64,000 bases of DNA from Dyella dinghuensis (GTDB lineage: Bacteria > Pseudomonadota > Gammaproteobacteria > Xanthomonadales > Rhodanobacteraceae). Made by a program: the position numbers and the translations under genes. The notes under the pieces are model-generated. The model made no database searches and was not told the origin of the DNA. It saw only the letters and a list, made by a program, of their open reading frames with translations. Shown here piece by piece: positions 17,129-26,818 of the stretch. Location of the stretch: assembly GCF_003977615.1 (NCBI RefSeq), contig NZ_RYZR01000005.1, forward strand, positions 248,001 to 312,000, written 5' to 3'. Every line of letters starts with the position of its first letter. The first letter of the stretch is position 1.

Positions 17129-17622
17129 CATCGCAAGACACCATGCACGGCCCCCGCAGCATGCGCGACTGGCTCGACAGCTACAGCCGCGATCATCAGC
17201 ATCCGACGAATCAAGTGCTGCACTGGATTTGCGTGCCGCTAATCCTGTGGAGCGCCATCGCGATGATGTGGACGATTCCCGTTCCCGAATCCTTGTTGCA
17301 TCCGGGCGCGTGGTCGGTGCTGGCCATCGTTCTTGCATTCACGTGGTACTGGAAACATTCGCACCGTCTTGGCGCTGCATTGCTGATCGTATTGGTGCTG
17401 TTTGCGTTGAGTTGCTACTACCTGTTTCAGCAATTCGGGCCACGTGACTTGCTCAAGCTTGGCATCGTCGTCTTCGTCGTCGCCTGGATCGGCCAATTCA
17501 TCGGACATCTGATTGAAGGCCAGCGCCCAAGCTTCTTTACCGATCTCGCTTACCTTTTGGTTGGCCCTGCGTGGCTGATGGATAAATCCCTCCGTCGCAT
17601 GGGCTTCAAGGAAACCGCATGA
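17125..17622 (+). CDS. Mpo1/DUF962-like membrane protein
   Basis: This 165-residue protein has about four membrane helices and conserved His residues in HPTNQVLHWICVPLILW, WKHSHRLGAAL and GHLIEGQRPSFF. These are typical of the DUF962/YGL010w family. The yeast member Mpo1 is an iron-dependent dioxygenase in alpha-oxidation of 2-hydroxy fatty acids. The bacterial role is not established. It overlaps both neighbours by ATGA, forming an SMR-Mpo1-membrane protein operon. Confidence 0.85.
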   Translation: MTSQDTMHGPRSMRDWLDSYSRDHQHPTNQVLHWICVPLILWSAIAMMWTIPVPESLLHPGAWSVLAIVLAFTWYWKHSHRLGAALLIVLVLFALSCYYLFQQFGPRDLLKLGIVVFVVAWIGQFIGHLIEGQRPSFFTDLAYLLVGPAWLMDKSLRRMGFKETA

Positions 17623-18032
17623 CGAGTGTGCTTACGCTGCTCAGCAGCCTGATCTGGTGGGTGTTGTTCAGCAGCGTTGGCGCCGTGGCGCCTGCGGTGA
17701 TCGCGTGGATCGTGTTGCGTTGGAACGAGCGTACGTCGGTGGTTTTCAACCGCGTCTATCTGGCGTGCTTGATCTGGTGTCTGTCTACCATGCTGCTTAG
17801 TGCGGGTGTCGCGGCGCATCTGGGCATCATGCGTGCGCCGTTTGGCCCGCTGCTGGCTAGCGGAACGTTCCGTGCGTCGCTGGTGTTGTCGATGCTGGTG
17901 GGAGTTATCGCGATGTGGCGGTTGATTCCGCGTGTCGATGCGCATCGCATTCGTTTGACGAGTGCGTGTCTTGCGGTTGCCGTGGTGATGGCGATTGCGT
18001 TTGGGGTTGTGACGACGCTTGCTAGCGGTTGA
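17619..18032 (+). CDS. Four-helix integral membrane protein of unknown function
   Basis: The 137-residue product is almost entirely hydrophobic, with four predicted helices (for example WWVLFSSVGAVAPAVIAWIV and LVLSMLVGVIAMW). Its ATG overlaps the Mpo1-like stop. No enzyme motif is visible and I do not recognise the family. Confidence 0.7.
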   Translation: MTSVLTLLSSLIWWVLFSSVGAVAPAVIAWIVLRWNERTSVVFNRVYLACLIWCLSTMLLSAGVAAHLGIMRAPFGPLLASGTFRASLVLSMLVGVIAMWRLIPRVDAHRIRLTSACLAVAVVMAIAFGVVTTLASG

Positions 18033-18062
18033 TTGGGTCGACGCGGAGCAATTCCAGCCTAG

Positions 18063-18176
18063 CCTCACCGTCATTCCGGCGCAGGCCGGAATCTAGTGTC
18101 CTCGCAACCAGTTCGTGAGGAAGCGTACAACCGTTATCGCCACTGGATTCCGGCCTGCGCCGGAATGACGGTGAGG
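18063..18176. repeat. GTCATTCCGGC-type inverted repeat element, copy 2
   Basis: Arms 18063-18093 and 18146-18176 are perfect 31-base reverse complements (left arm begins CCTCACCGTCATTCCGGCGC). The 52-base centre has no ORF. It shares arm sequence with copy 1 and TGGCGATAAC-like inner bases. Confidence 0.9.
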
Positions 18177-18217
18177 TACCAGTTGCGGTTTTCGCGAAAC
18201 TGGACTTATCGCTTTCT

Positions 18218-18240
18218 CCCTCTCCCCAATGAGGAGAGGG
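18218..18240. repeat. REP-like GC palindrome R3
   Basis: CCCTCTCCCC then AATGAG then GAGAGGG, the solitary member of the CTCTCCC family, 15 bases from the tkt stop. It may end tkt transcripts. Confidence 0.55.
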
Positions 18241-18254
18241 AATAAAGCGCATGA

Positions 18255-20249
18255 TCAGCCAATAACTTTCTTCACCGTATCGACGACATGCGCAACGGTG
18301 AAACCAAACTTTTCGAACAATATCGGCGCCGGCGCCGATGCACCGAACGTAGTCATGCCAATGACTGCACCGTCAAGGCCCACATACTTGCCCCAAAAAT
18401 CCGCATTGGCCGCTTCCACCGCCACGCGTGCACGGCACCAGCCCGGCAGAATGGCTTCACGATATTCCGCTGGCTGTGCATCGAATTCTTCCGTGCAGGG
18501 CATCGACACCACGCGCACGGGAATATTTTGCTGGGCAAGCGTGCGTGCCGCTTCCATCGCCAGCTCCACTTCCGAACCAGTCGCGATGATGATCGCCTTG
18601 AACTTGGTATCCGCCGGATCGGAAAGCACGTAAGCGCCGCGCTGAATGTCCGCCAGCTGCTGCGCGGTGCGTTGCTGATGCTTGAGCGTCTGACGCGAGA
18701 AGATCAGGCACGACGGCTTGCCTTTGCGTTCGACTGCCACCTTCCATGACACGGCCGACTCTGCCGCGTCACATGGACGCCACAAGCGATTGTTCGGAAT
18801 CAGACGCAGCGAACTGATGTGCTCGATCGGTTGATGGGTCGGGCCGTCTTCGCCCAGACCAATCGAATCGTGCGTATAGACGTGAATGACATGCGCCGGA
18901 ATCAGGCAGCTCATGCGCACGGCATTGCGCGCGTAATCGGAAAACACCAGGAACGTGCCGTCGTACGGAAGCAGTCCGCCATACAACGCCACGCCGTTCG
19001 CGATCGCGCTCATACCGAATTCGCGCACGCCGTAATGCACATAGTTGCCATCCGGGCCGGTGATGGTCTTGCTGCCCTTCCACATCGTGAGATTGGAAGG
19101 CGCCAGGTCAGCCGATCCGCCGATCAGTTCGGGCAGCAGCGGGCCGAACGCATCCAGCGTCATCTGCGAGGCCTTGCGCGAAGCGACATCCGGGCCATCT
19201 GCCTGCATCTTTTCGACAAACGCCTGCGACTTGCTGGCCCAATCTTTGGGCAGCTCGCTGGCGGTGCGGCGAACGAACTCTGCGGCAAGCTCGGGATACT
19301 CCGCCTGGTACTTGGCGAAGGCGTCGTTCCACTTCTTCTCGCGTTCGGCACCGATTTTCTTCTTGTCCCACGCGGCGTAAATTTCGTCCGGAATCACGAA
19401 GGGCGGATAGCGCCAGTCGAGCATGTCGCGCGCGGCGGCCACTTCGCTCTTGCCCAGCGCAGAACCGTGCGCTTCTTCCTTGCCTTCCTTGTTCGGAGCG
19501 CCAAAACCGATGATCGTCTTGCAGATGATGATCGTCGGTTTTTCGCTCTGCGCGTTCGCCTGCACGAAGGCTTGCTTTACCGCTTCGGCATCGTGGCCAT
19601 CGATCGGGCCGATCACGTTCCAGCCATACGCGTCGAAGCGCTTGGCGGTGTCGTCGGTGAACCAGCCTTCCACTTCACCGTCGATGGAGATCTTGTTGTC
19701 GTCGTAAACCAGAACCAGCTTGCCTAGCTTCCACGTACCGGCAAGCGACGCGGCCTCATGCGACACACCTTCCATCAAGCAACCGTCGCCCGCGAAGACG
19801 TAGGTGCGGTGATCGACGATGTCATGACCCGGACGATTGAAGTGCTGTGCAAGCAATTTTTCGGCGAGCGCAAAACCCACCGAATTGGCGATGCCCTGAC
19901 CGAGCGGACCGGTGGTGGTTTCCACGCCGACTGTATCGGCCGCTTCCGGATGTCCCGGGGTCTTGGAGTGCCACTGACGGAAACGCTCAAGCTCCGACAT
20001 CGGCAGATCGAAGCCGCTCAGATGCAACGCCGCATACTGAAGCATCGAGCCGTGACCGTTGGAGAGCACAAACCGGTCGCGATTGGGCCACTTCGGATTG
20101 CCGGGGTTGAACTGGAGGAAGTCGTTCCAGAGGACTTCGGCGATATCGGCCATACCCATGGGCATGCCCGGATGGCCGGAGTTGGCTTTCTCGACAGCAT
20201 CCATGGCCAGGGCGCGGATGGCGTTGGCGAGTACGCGGCGGGTGGTCAT
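18255..20249 (-). CDS. tkt: Transketolase
   Basis: Transketolase (664 residues) transfers two-carbon units in the pentose phosphate pathway using thiamine diphosphate. Motifs include [52 protein letters not shown], the ThDP site [18 protein letters not shown] and [19 protein letters not shown]. The start at 20249 ([19 protein letters not shown]) has GGAGA nine bases upstream; the longer ORF start is rejected. Its upstream region is shared with the divergent beta-barrel gene. Confidence 0.97.
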   Translation of the reverse strand: MTTRRVLANAIRALAMDAVEKANSGHPGMPMGMADIAEVLWNDFLQFNPGNPKWPNRDRFVLSNGHGSMLQYAALHLSGFDLPMSELERFRQWHSKTPGHPEAADTVGVETTTGPLGQGIANSVGFALAEKLLAQHFNRPGHDIVDHRTYVFAGDGCLMEGVSHEAASLAGTWKLGKLVLVYDDNKISIDGEVEGWFTDDTAKRFDAYGWNVIGPIDGHDAEAVKQAFVQANAQSEKPTIIICKTIIGFGAPNKEGKEEAHGSALGKSEVAAARDMLDWRYPPFVIPDEIYAAWDKKKIGAEREKKWNDAFAKYQAEYPELAAEFVRRTASELPKDWASKSQAFVEKMQADGPDVASRKASQMTLDAFGPLLPELIGGSADLAPSNLTMWKGSKTITGPDGNYVHYGVREFGMSAIANGVALYGGLLPYDGTFLVFSDYARNAVRMSCLIPAHVIHVYTHDSIGLGEDGPTHQPIEHISSLRLIPNNRLWRPCDAAESAVSWKVAVERKGKPSCLIFSRQTLKHQQRTAQQLADIQRGAYVLSDPADTKFKAIIIATGSEVELAMEAARTLAQQNIPVRVVSMPCTEEFDAQPAEYREAILPGWCRARVAVEAANADFWGKYVGLDGAVIGMTTFGASAPAPILFEKFGFTVAHVVDTVKKVIG

Positions 20250-20351
20250 TCGGGGAATCTCCGGAAGTGGCGGCGTGAAAAGTCCGCATTGTCTCCGATC
20301 CCCACTGCTCCCGGCCATCCTTAACGAGTGAAAGAACCCTCCAACTGCCCG

Positions 20352-20391
20352 TTGACATTAACTTCGGCTTAATACTGTACCAATCGGTATT
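20352..20391. promoter_or_regulatory. Palindromic site upstream of tkt and the beta-barrel gene
   Basis: A TTGACA hexamer (20352-20357) is followed at 20371-20391 by nested palindromic arms: AATAC...GTATT outside and TACC-AATC-GGTA (20378-20389) inside. TACCNNNNGGTA resembles operators of TetR-family repressors. The -10 element is not clear. Confidence 0.35.
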
Positions 20392-20516
20392 GAAACCCTT
20401 CAGCCGCCTCCCCATCTAATTGACCAGCACCGTCGACGAACGGAGCCCAGCCCGGCATGAAGCCTCTCCCCAAGGCGCCGTGGTCTGGATACCTAAGAGT
20501 TAAGAAGGAATCCCCC

Positions 20517-21119
20517 ATGAAAAAGACGCTGTTTGCTATTGCCCTCGCTACTGTCGGTGTTGCTACCGTTCCCGCCGTGTTCGCGCAGAGCGCTCCCACT
20601 CAGACGGCCCAGCAGGGCTGGTATGTCGGCGCGCAAGCCGGCTACGGCGAGGTCAACAATGGCCGCTATGACAATCAGGGCAACTACATTGGCGGCATCA
20701 ACGGCGGTTACCGTTTCGCCATCAACCCGGAAGCCTCGGTTGGCGTAGAAGCCGGTTACCAGTACCTGGGTGCGGTCGACGCCAAGGGTGCCAACGATTC
20801 GTCCTCCGACCGTGCGCGTCTCCACGGCCCGACCCTGGGTGCAAACCTGCGCTGGAACTTCAATCCAGACTGGTACGCCGAAGTCCGCGCTGGCGCTTTC
20901 TATGCGGAAGGCCAGGGCCTGACCAACGCGTATGATGGTTCTTACGCTCGTTTCGAGCGCGTTCGTCCCTACGCCGGCGTGGGTGTTGGCTACAACATCA
21001 ACCAGCACTTCAGCGTTGGTGTGAACTACAACTATTACGACGGCTCCAGCCGCGGTGGCAACCAGGGTGTGCAGTTGGACACCAACGCCGTCACGGTCGC
21101 TGCCGAATACCGCTTCTAA
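20517..21119 (+). CDS. Outer-membrane beta-barrel protein (OmpA/Ail-like porin family)
   Basis: The 200-residue protein has a signal peptide (KKTLFAIALATVGVATVPAVFAQ). It then has alternating amphipathic strands such as GWYVGAQAGYGEVNNG, GGINGGYRFAINPEASVGVEAGY, YAEVRAGAFYAEGQG and VRPYAGVGVGYNINQHFSVGVNYNYY, ending AVTVAAEYRF with the C-terminal aromatic of outer-membrane proteins. This fits an eight-stranded barrel without a peptidoglycan-binding domain. AAGGAA precedes the ATG. A strong terminator follows at 21160. Confidence 0.88.
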   Translation: MKKTLFAIALATVGVATVPAVFAQSAPTQTAQQGWYVGAQAGYGEVNNGRYDNQGNYIGGINGGYRFAINPEASVGVEAGYQYLGAVDAKGANDSSSDRARLHGPTLGANLRWNFNPDWYAEVRAGAFYAEGQGLTNAYDGSYARFERVRPYAGVGVGYNINQHFSVGVNYNYYDGSSRGGNQGVQLDTNAVTVAAEYRF

Positions 21120-21159
21120 TAACAAGTTGTCGATCGACGTTGTCTGTTGAAATAAAAAA

Positions 21160-21186
21160 GGGCGCCATGTTGGCGCCCTTTCTTTT
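21160..21186. terminator. Bidirectional terminator between beta-barrel gene and aldolase
   Basis: GGGCGCC/GGCGCCC stem around ATGTT, with T-rich tract on the plus side and an A run on the other, so it can end both converging transcripts. Confidence 0.88.
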
Positions 21187-21212
21187 ATCGACGAAATTAT
21201 CGATGAAGGCGA

Positions 21213-22217
21213 TCAGCCCTTCCACTGTCCCAGCGCGGCCAGACCGTTGTCCTTGGCGCGAGCGGAAACCGTCTTCTGCGCTTCGGCGTAGTTGCCCTTC
21301 ATGTCTTCCGACCAGAGCTTCAACGCGGCCTGCTGCATGGCGCGACCGTAGGAGAACGACAGCGGCCAGGGATGCGGGCCCATGCGATTCATCGCATTGA
21401 GGTGCGCGGTGGATTGCTCGTCGCTCTGACCACCGGAAAGGAACACGATGCCCGGCAGTGTCGCCGGCACGGTGGTCTTGAGCACGCGCACCGTGGCTTC
21501 AGCCACTTCTTCCACGCTCACCTGCTCGTCCGATTCCTTGCCCGGAATCACCATGCTGGTCTTCAGGATGGTGCCTTCCAGCAGCACGTTCTGCTCATAC
21601 AGCGCGTTGAACAGGCTGCGCAGCACGGCTTCATGCACTTCGTAGCTGACTTCGATGGTGTGGTCGCCATCCATGATCACTTCCGGCTCGACCATCGGCA
21701 CCAGGCCGGCTTCCTGGCACAGCGCGGCATAGCGGGCCAGCGCGTGGCAGTTCGCTTCGATCGCGGTGGAGCTGGGGTTGTCTTCGCTGATGTTGATCAC
21801 GGCGCGCCACTTGGCGAAGTGCGCGCCGAGCTTCACGTATTCGGCCAGGCGCTCGCGCAGGCCATCGAGGCCTTCGGTCACCACGTCGCCCGGGAAACCG
21901 GCCAGCGGCACGGGGCCTTTATCGACTTTGATGCCCGGGATGATGCCGTTCTTCTTCATCACCTGGGTGAAAGGCACGCCGTCCTTGGTGGACTGGCGAA
22001 TGGTTTCGTCGTACAGGATCGCGCCGGAAATGTGTTCGGAGAGATTCGGCGAGGTGAGCAGCAGCTCGCGGTAGGCGCGGCGGTTTTCTTCTGTGTTTTC
22101 GATGCCGACGGCCTCGAAGCGCTTCTTGATAGTGTTGGTCGACTCATCGATCGCGATGATGCCTTTGCCAGGTGCGACCATCGCCAGGGCGATGCTCTCG
22201 AGATCTTCAATGCTCAT
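21213..22217 (-). CDS. Class I fructose-bisphosphate aldolase
   Basis: The 334-residue enzyme is of the eukaryote-like class I (Schiff-base) family. It cleaves fructose 1,6-bisphosphate to two triose phosphates. MSIEDLESIALAMVAPGKGIIAIDEST, AILYDETIRQ, MVEPEVIMDGDH, and ILKTSMVIPGK (Schiff-base Lys) followed by PGIVFLSGGQSDEQST are family motifs. GGAGTCGTCCC precedes the chosen ATG. A TATAAT hexamer on the minus strand (22304-22299) is a plausible -10 element. Many bacteria use class II instead. Confidence 0.95.
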   Translation of the reverse strand: MSIEDLESIALAMVAPGKGIIAIDESTNTIKKRFEAVGIENTEENRRAYRELLLTSPNLSEHISGAILYDETIRQSTKDGVPFTQVMKKNGIIPGIKVDKGPVPLAGFPGDVVTEGLDGLRERLAEYVKLGAHFAKWRAVINISEDNPSSTAIEANCHALARYAALCQEAGLVPMVEPEVIMDGDHTIEVSYEVHEAVLRSLFNALYEQNVLLEGTILKTSMVIPGKESDEQVSVEEVAEATVRVLKTTVPATLPGIVFLSGGQSDEQSTAHLNAMNRMGPHPWPLSFSYGRAMQQAALKLWSEDMKGNYAEAQKTVSARAKDNGLAALGQWKG

Positions 22218-22353
22218 GGGACGACTCCGTAACACTTGGGCGGCATAGGGCCGCAAGAAGGACGCCACCCGTACGGGCGGTTAGTTAGAAAGTCGGGAAT
22301 TATAGCCCCAACCGGCCGGAGGGGTTCCGGCCGGGTCCTTTCAGCGCCTGGCG

Positions 22354-22800
22354 TCAGGTCGGCGCGTAGCCGGGAAGCTTGCAGGGCGCCATCACTGCGG
22401 CCTGCTCCTTGGGGTCATCCGGAGCGTTGAAGGGCACGACGTAATACGTCGACACCGGCTCGCCCTGCTTGTTGATCTTCGACGGCGCGTAGCGGAAGTG
22501 GGATACCGCGCTGACCGCGGCCTTGCCGAGATCGCTCGCCGGCACCACCTTGGCCACCATCACGTTGTACGGCACGCCATCGGAACCAACGTTGTACGTC
22601 ACCGCCACGCACCCGGGCTTATAGATGTTCACGCCGCTATTGGGCACATCCACCGAGACATCGCTGTTGGTCAGAACCCACGTATAGGGAAGCTGCTCCG
22701 GCGCGACGCGACGGGGTTGTTGCGCCATGACAGGTGCGCTGCTAGCGACAGCCAGCGCCACGAGCAGTGCGGATCGGACACGACAAGAAGTGATGTTCAT
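22354..22800 (-). CDS. Secreted TonB C-terminal-domain-like protein
   Basis: The product of 148 residues has a signal peptide (SALLVALAVASSAPVMAQ). Its mature part resembles a TonB C-terminal fold: CVAVTYNVGSDGVPYNVMVAKVVPASDLGKAAVSAVSHFRY. Two Cys (KPGCVAV and APCKLPG) may pair. There is no transmembrane anchor or proline-rich linker, so it is not a complete energy transducer. Such stand-alone domains are common and uncharacterised in Xanthomonadales. Confidence 0.75.
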   Translation of the reverse strand: MNITSCRVRSALLVALAVASSAPVMAQQPRRVAPEQLPYTWVLTNSDVSVDVPNSGVNIYKPGCVAVTYNVGSDGVPYNVMVAKVVPASDLGKAAVSAVSHFRYAPSKINKQGEPVSTYYVVPFNAPDDPKEQAAVMAPCKLPGYAPT

Positions 22801-22846
22801 GGGGATATCTCCTGCCTACCGCGGAAAGTGGGGATGAGTATGCAGT

Positions 22847-23407
22847 TTAATCGTCGCGCGCCTCTGCAGCGCTATCGCCTGATGCAACTGTTTCGTTGAC
22901 AGGATAACCGCGCAGCCTGTGCAGCAAACCGATCAGGCCACGAGATCCTACGGCGAGAGCACCACCTGCCAGGGCTTCGAGGGTGTAAGAGCACACGTAC
23001 CGCCATTCGCCGGGCGGCAGCACCCCCGTCGCAGCATCGGCCACGCGCTCGCGAAGAAACAGCATGATCATCAGGTGGCTGATACAACCGCCAAAACCCG
23101 AAATAATCATCCACATGCCCAACACCGAAAAGGCGATATGCTGCACCTGATCAGCACTTATCGGACTCTCCAGAATTTCGCGCTGTCCTTTGCCGATGGC
23201 CCACCAGGCAAGTATGCCCGGGCGTACCCAAAGTACGGTTGCCAGGACGAGAACGAAGAGCCCTAACAACAGCTGATAGAGGGTATAGACGCTCCCGGGG
23301 TGCGATTGCGAAAGCCAGAACGGCAACTGTTCCAGAATGTTCACAGCGAGCAGAACAGCACCCAGACGGATAGCGATGCAAAGCACCGTAAACAACGTCG
23401 TCTTCAT
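22847..23407 (-). CDS. Integral membrane protein of unknown function
   Basis: A 186-residue protein with about four hydrophobic helices (LFTVLCIAIRLGAVLLAVNIL, LYQLLLGLFVLVLATVLWV, AFSVLGMWMIISGFGGCISHLMIML, and a weaker one near 150). No motif is recognised. It lies between pyk and the TonB-like gene on the same strand, 26 bases after pyk. Confidence 0.65.
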   Translation of the reverse strand: MKTTLFTVLCIAIRLGAVLLAVNILEQLPFWLSQSHPGSVYTLYQLLLGLFVLVLATVLWVRPGILAWWAIGKGQREILESPISADQVQHIAFSVLGMWMIISGFGGCISHLMIMLFLRERVADAATGVLPPGEWRYVCSYTLEALAGGALAVGSRGLIGLLHRLRGYPVNETVASGDSAAEARDD

Positions 23408-23433
23408 ACCCCCTCCCTGACGGTTCGAACTAA

Positions 23434-24906
23434 CTAAAGATCGCGAAGACTTTCCACCATGCCTTCCGCGCCTACGGAAAGAAGCTTCAGTGTATTCGTG
23501 CCACCGCCGCGGCCGATGTGGTCGCCATGCGTCAGCACGACGCGATCGCCATCGGAGAGCTTGCCCATCGCGAACATCTGACGCACGGCTTCGCGTGCCG
23601 ATACGGCAGGGTTCAACGTGTCATGTGTGAACTTGACGGGCTGCACGTCGCGCAGCACCAGCATACGGCGACGCGCATCGTCGAACGGTGACAGTGCGTA
23701 GATCGGCACCGCGCTGCGATAGCGCGACAGCCATTGCGCCGTCGCACCGGATTCGGTCAAGGCAACAATGGCGCGTACGCCTACTTCGCTGGCCAGCAAC
23801 ATGGCCGCTTTCGCGATGGCCTGGTCGGTGCGATCAAGGCGATGTCCCGCCGTGCTCAGGTCTTCCTTTGGCTCGAATTGGCGTTCGGCGCCGAGACAGA
23901 TGCGACGCAAAGCAGCTACGGCCTTGTCTGGGTGCGCACCGGCCGCGGATTCTTCCGACAGCATCACCGCATCGGTGCCGTCGATCACGGCGTTGGCGAC
24001 GTCCAGCACTTCGGCACGCGTCGGAATGGGCGACTTCACCATCGACTGCAGCATCTGCGTGGCGGTAATCACCGCGCGGTTGCGTTGCACCGCTTCGCGA
24101 ATGATCTTTTTCTGCAGGCCCGGCAACTCGGCGTCGCCGATTTCCACACCCAGGTCGCCGCGCGCCACCATGACAACATCCGACGCATCGATGATTTCGC
24201 CGAGCACAGGAATGGCATCGGCGCGTTCGATCTTCGCTACTAGCGATGCGTTGCCGCCGGCTTCGTGCAACAGCTTTCGCGCCAGATCCATGTCTGCGCC
24301 TGAGCGCACAAAGGACACCGCGAGAAAGTCCGCACCGATTTCCGCGGCCAACTTGATGTCGGCCTTGTCCTTGTCGGACAACGCGGCCACGGACAAACCA
24401 CCGCCCTGACGGTTCAGTCCCTTGCGGTCTGAAAGACGGCCGCCGATCAAAACCTGGCAGCGCACTTCCGCGCCGACAACCTCAAGCACGGTTAGCGCTA
24501 CCAAGCCATCGTCCAATAAAAGCACGTCGCCGGCATGCACGTCCTGCGGCAAACCGAGGTAGCTCACGCCAACGCGCGTCGTATCGCCAGGCGGCGCATC
24601 GGCACGGCAGTCCAGCACGAACGGTTCGCCATCGCGCAATTCGATCGGGCCATTGGCGAAGCGCTCAACGCGAATCTTCGGACCTTGCAGGTCGGCAAGA
24701 ATGCCGACTTCGCGCCCTACCTTCTCTGCCGCCTTGCGCACTGCGACGGCGCGGGCGCGATGATCGTCGGATTGACCATGCGAGAGATTAAGACGAACGA
24801 CATCGACGCCTTCGGCGATGATTCGCTCGAGCATGCCAGGCGCGTCGGTGGCAGGGCCCAGGGTGGCAACAATCTTGGTGCGGCGTAGATGAGTGTCGGT
24901 AGTCAT
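23434..24906 (-). CDS. pyk: Pyruvate kinase
   Basis: Pyruvate kinase (490 residues) makes pyruvate and ATP from phosphoenolpyruvate. It begins RRTKIVATLGPATDAPGMLERIIAEGVDVVRLNLSHG. The catalytic and metal region includes SLVAKIERADAIPVLGEIIDASDVVMVARGDLGVEIG and the ATATQMLQSMV segment. A C-terminal allosteric-type domain is present (ending TNTLKLLSVG). The A-domain and B-domain lengths are normal. Confidence 0.97.
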   Translation of the reverse strand: MTTDTHLRRTKIVATLGPATDAPGMLERIIAEGVDVVRLNLSHGQSDDHRARAVAVRKAAEKVGREVGILADLQGPKIRVERFANGPIELRDGEPFVLDCRADAPPGDTTRVGVSYLGLPQDVHAGDVLLLDDGLVALTVLEVVGAEVRCQVLIGGRLSDRKGLNRQGGGLSVAALSDKDKADIKLAAEIGADFLAVSFVRSGADMDLARKLLHEAGGNASLVAKIERADAIPVLGEIIDASDVVMVARGDLGVEIGDAELPGLQKKIIREAVQRNRAVITATQMLQSMVKSPIPTRAEVLDVANAVIDGTDAVMLSEESAAGAHPDKAVAALRRICLGAERQFEPKEDLSTAGHRLDRTDQAIAKAAMLLASEVGVRAIVALTESGATAQWLSRYRSAVPIYALSPFDDARRRMLVLRDVQPVKFTHDTLNPAVSAREAVRQMFAMGKLSDGDRVVLTHGDHIGRGGGTNTLKLLSVGAEGMVESLRDL

Positions 24907-25316
24907 TGCGTCATTTTCTGCAGTTGTCTTTGCAGACTAGCAGAACTGAACGGCGACTCGACAACTGCTTTTTGCCAACGCATGCGTACTGTCGCAGTGC
25001 GTCAAAATTGAGCGCTCGAAATGGACGGATAAACGTATACCCGTGCGAGTGCTTTTTTTGAGAACGGCGTCGTCAACACTTTCGAGTCATAGCCGCATAT
25101 CAAGTGCAGCACGCACGCAATACCAGCTCTCGTAAGTCCATTCCATTCGAGAGATTTATGAGCCAACCAGATTTTCCAACGCGCCTCGCCTCAATCCGTG
25201 CATGGGAGACTTGCGTCACGATGTTCACGCAACGCTTACGACCTTGGCGCCCGTCTCGCCCCGCCCACTCGTCAAAATTCTGAATACGTATGCAGGGACG
25301 GAGGCGGCCAGCCTCA
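24907..25316. other. 410-base intergenic region, no feature recognised
   Basis: The gap between the pyk start and the nuclease stop contains no palindrome or RNA I can support. A 41-codon ORF at 25158-25283 on the plus strand has GAGAG five bases upstream of its ATG, but its Arg/Pro-rich product looks like chance coding. The region is slightly richer in A and T than its flanks near 24960-25150. Confidence 0.5.
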
Positions 25317-26129
25317 TCACCCGTTTTGCAGCGCGATATTCAGTACTTCGGCCAGGCGGCGGCCTGCCTCGCGCAACCGGTTATCCGCGATGGGCAGGTT
25401 GGCATCGATATAGGCCTGATCGATCTTGTGGCCGTCCGGATAGATGGTGCGCGTGATCTGGCACGACTCCTCCGCCCATTGTGCGTAGGGGTTGTCCAGC
25501 GGAGCGATCGGCTGCGGCAACGGCTCGAAGCCTTCTGCATCGAGCATGTTCGCGTAGGCTTTCCAATCCATGTTGCGTGTGCCGAGCAGACCCGAATCCC
25601 ACACGCGATGCAGATTGGTGCCCTGCCCCTGGAATTGCACCTGATAGTTGTTGGCACCCGCATCGTTTTGGAAATTGCCGTGCAGCGGCTGATGAATATC
25701 GCCCACGAAATGCACGACGAACTTGAGCGCCTGCAGTCGCGCCGCATCAGGCTGACTGCGATCGCTCAGGATGGCCACGTAGTGCGGAAGCGCCTCGACG
25801 ACGCACTTGCCATCCTTGCAATCGCGCGGTGGTACATACACGCAGCTGGGATCGCGAAAGTCGATGTAATGCAGCGGACGTGTTTCCTTCCAGAGGGCCT
25901 GCTGGTTGGGATCGTTGCGAATTTCGTCCGGCCAGCTGGCAATGTCGGCCAATGATGTCGTGTGATCCAGCGCCAGCAGATGTTCCATTTCCGCCGTTGC
26001 CTCCGGACTCAAATGGCGCTGCGCCAATTCGGCAACGACACTGTGTCCAAGCGGGCCCCACGCCTCGGCGACCGGCGCGATGGCGAGTGTGACGAACAAA
26101 GCGGCAGCGATACGGCGTACACGGAACAT
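25317..26129 (-). CDS. Secreted S1/P1-type nuclease
   Basis: The 270-residue protein has a signal peptide that would be cleaved to expose Trp24 as the mature N-terminus (AEA then WGPLGHSVVAELAQ), as required for the trinuclear zinc site in P1 nuclease. Further ligands lie in TSLADIASWPDEIR, LHYIDF and VHFVGDIHQPLHGNFQNDAGANN, and a late HRVWDSGLL. These enzymes degrade single-stranded nucleic acids and release 3'-phosphate. The start at 26129 is chosen over 26168 because it gives a standard signal peptide. Confidence 0.9.
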   Translation of the reverse strand: MFRVRRIAAALFVTLAIAPVAEAWGPLGHSVVAELAQRHLSPEATAEMEHLLALDHTTSLADIASWPDEIRNDPNQQALWKETRPLHYIDFRDPSCVYVPPRDCKDGKCVVEALPHYVAILSDRSQPDAARLQALKFVVHFVGDIHQPLHGNFQNDAGANNYQVQFQGQGTNLHRVWDSGLLGTRNMDWKAYANMLDAEGFEPLPQPIAPLDNPYAQWAEESCQITRTIYPDGHKIDQAYIDANLPIADNRLREAGRRLAEVLNIALQNG

Positions 26130-26182
26130 ACGGGCAACTCGACGGATGGAAACGGAGCATCTTGCCATAGTCGATATGACAG

Positions 26183-26647
26183 TCAGACGTTGCTGTTATG
26201 CACGACATCGCCAGCCGCATCGAACACGCGGACGTTCACCGTAATACCTTGCCGCACGCTCTCGGTGACGATGCAAAAATTTTCGAATTGCGCGAAGGCT
26301 TGATGGGCATGCTCCAGTGCGGATGCGTTGTCGCCGAGCTGCAGATCCACTTCCACGTGCGTGATACGTAGACGGCCGTGCTCATTTCGCGACACCGTGG
26401 CTCGCGACCTGGTCACCAGCTTCCCGGGATCGTTCTTGTATTTGCGCAAGGCGAACAACAGGCTGGCCGACAGGCAGTTCGCCACGGAAACCGCCAGCAG
26501 ACGCGATGGATTGGGCCCAGCATCCTTGCCCAAGGGCGGGTTCTCATCCGTGATCAGATCGGGAATCTGCGTGCCGTCGAACCGGACGCGGAATTCATAA
26601 GGGCCCGTCTGCTCAAGGGTGATCTCGACCAACTGCTCGTCGCTCAT
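26183..26647 (-). CDS. OsmC-family protein
   Basis: The 154-residue protein has the OsmC/Ohr fold with two conserved cysteines, C58 (LLAVSVANCLSASLL) and C125 (FENFCIVTES). They would serve thiol-dependent peroxide reduction. It is closer to the YhfA-like OsmC branch than to Ohr by the GPNPSRLL motif. GGAGAAACCCC precedes the chosen ATG. The substrate is unknown. Confidence 0.85.
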   Translation of the reverse strand: MSDEQLVEITLEQTGPYEFRVRFDGTQIPDLITDENPPLGKDAGPNPSRLLAVSVANCLSASLLFALRKYKNDPGKLVTRSRATVSRNEHGRLRITHVEVDLQLGDNASALEHAHQAFAQFENFCIVTESVRQGITVNVRVFDAAGDVVHNSNV

Positions 26648-26818
26648 GGGGTTTCTCCGCACCAAGAAGGGCCTTTATAGCCCGGCCCGGCGCATGCCTG
26701 CCTGTGCCCGGGGCCGGTTACCTGCGTGAAGTAGCCGGTTCGGGCTAAAATGCGCGTTCCGGCGGCCCATCAGGACCGCCGCTTTGCTGCTCGCCATCAC
26801 TTTGGAGGACGCTGTCCC

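Noticed and set aside
25158-25283. 41-codon plus ORF with GAGAG upstream
   Set aside because: Arg/Pro-rich product typical of random high-GC frames, with no coupling or terminator to support it.
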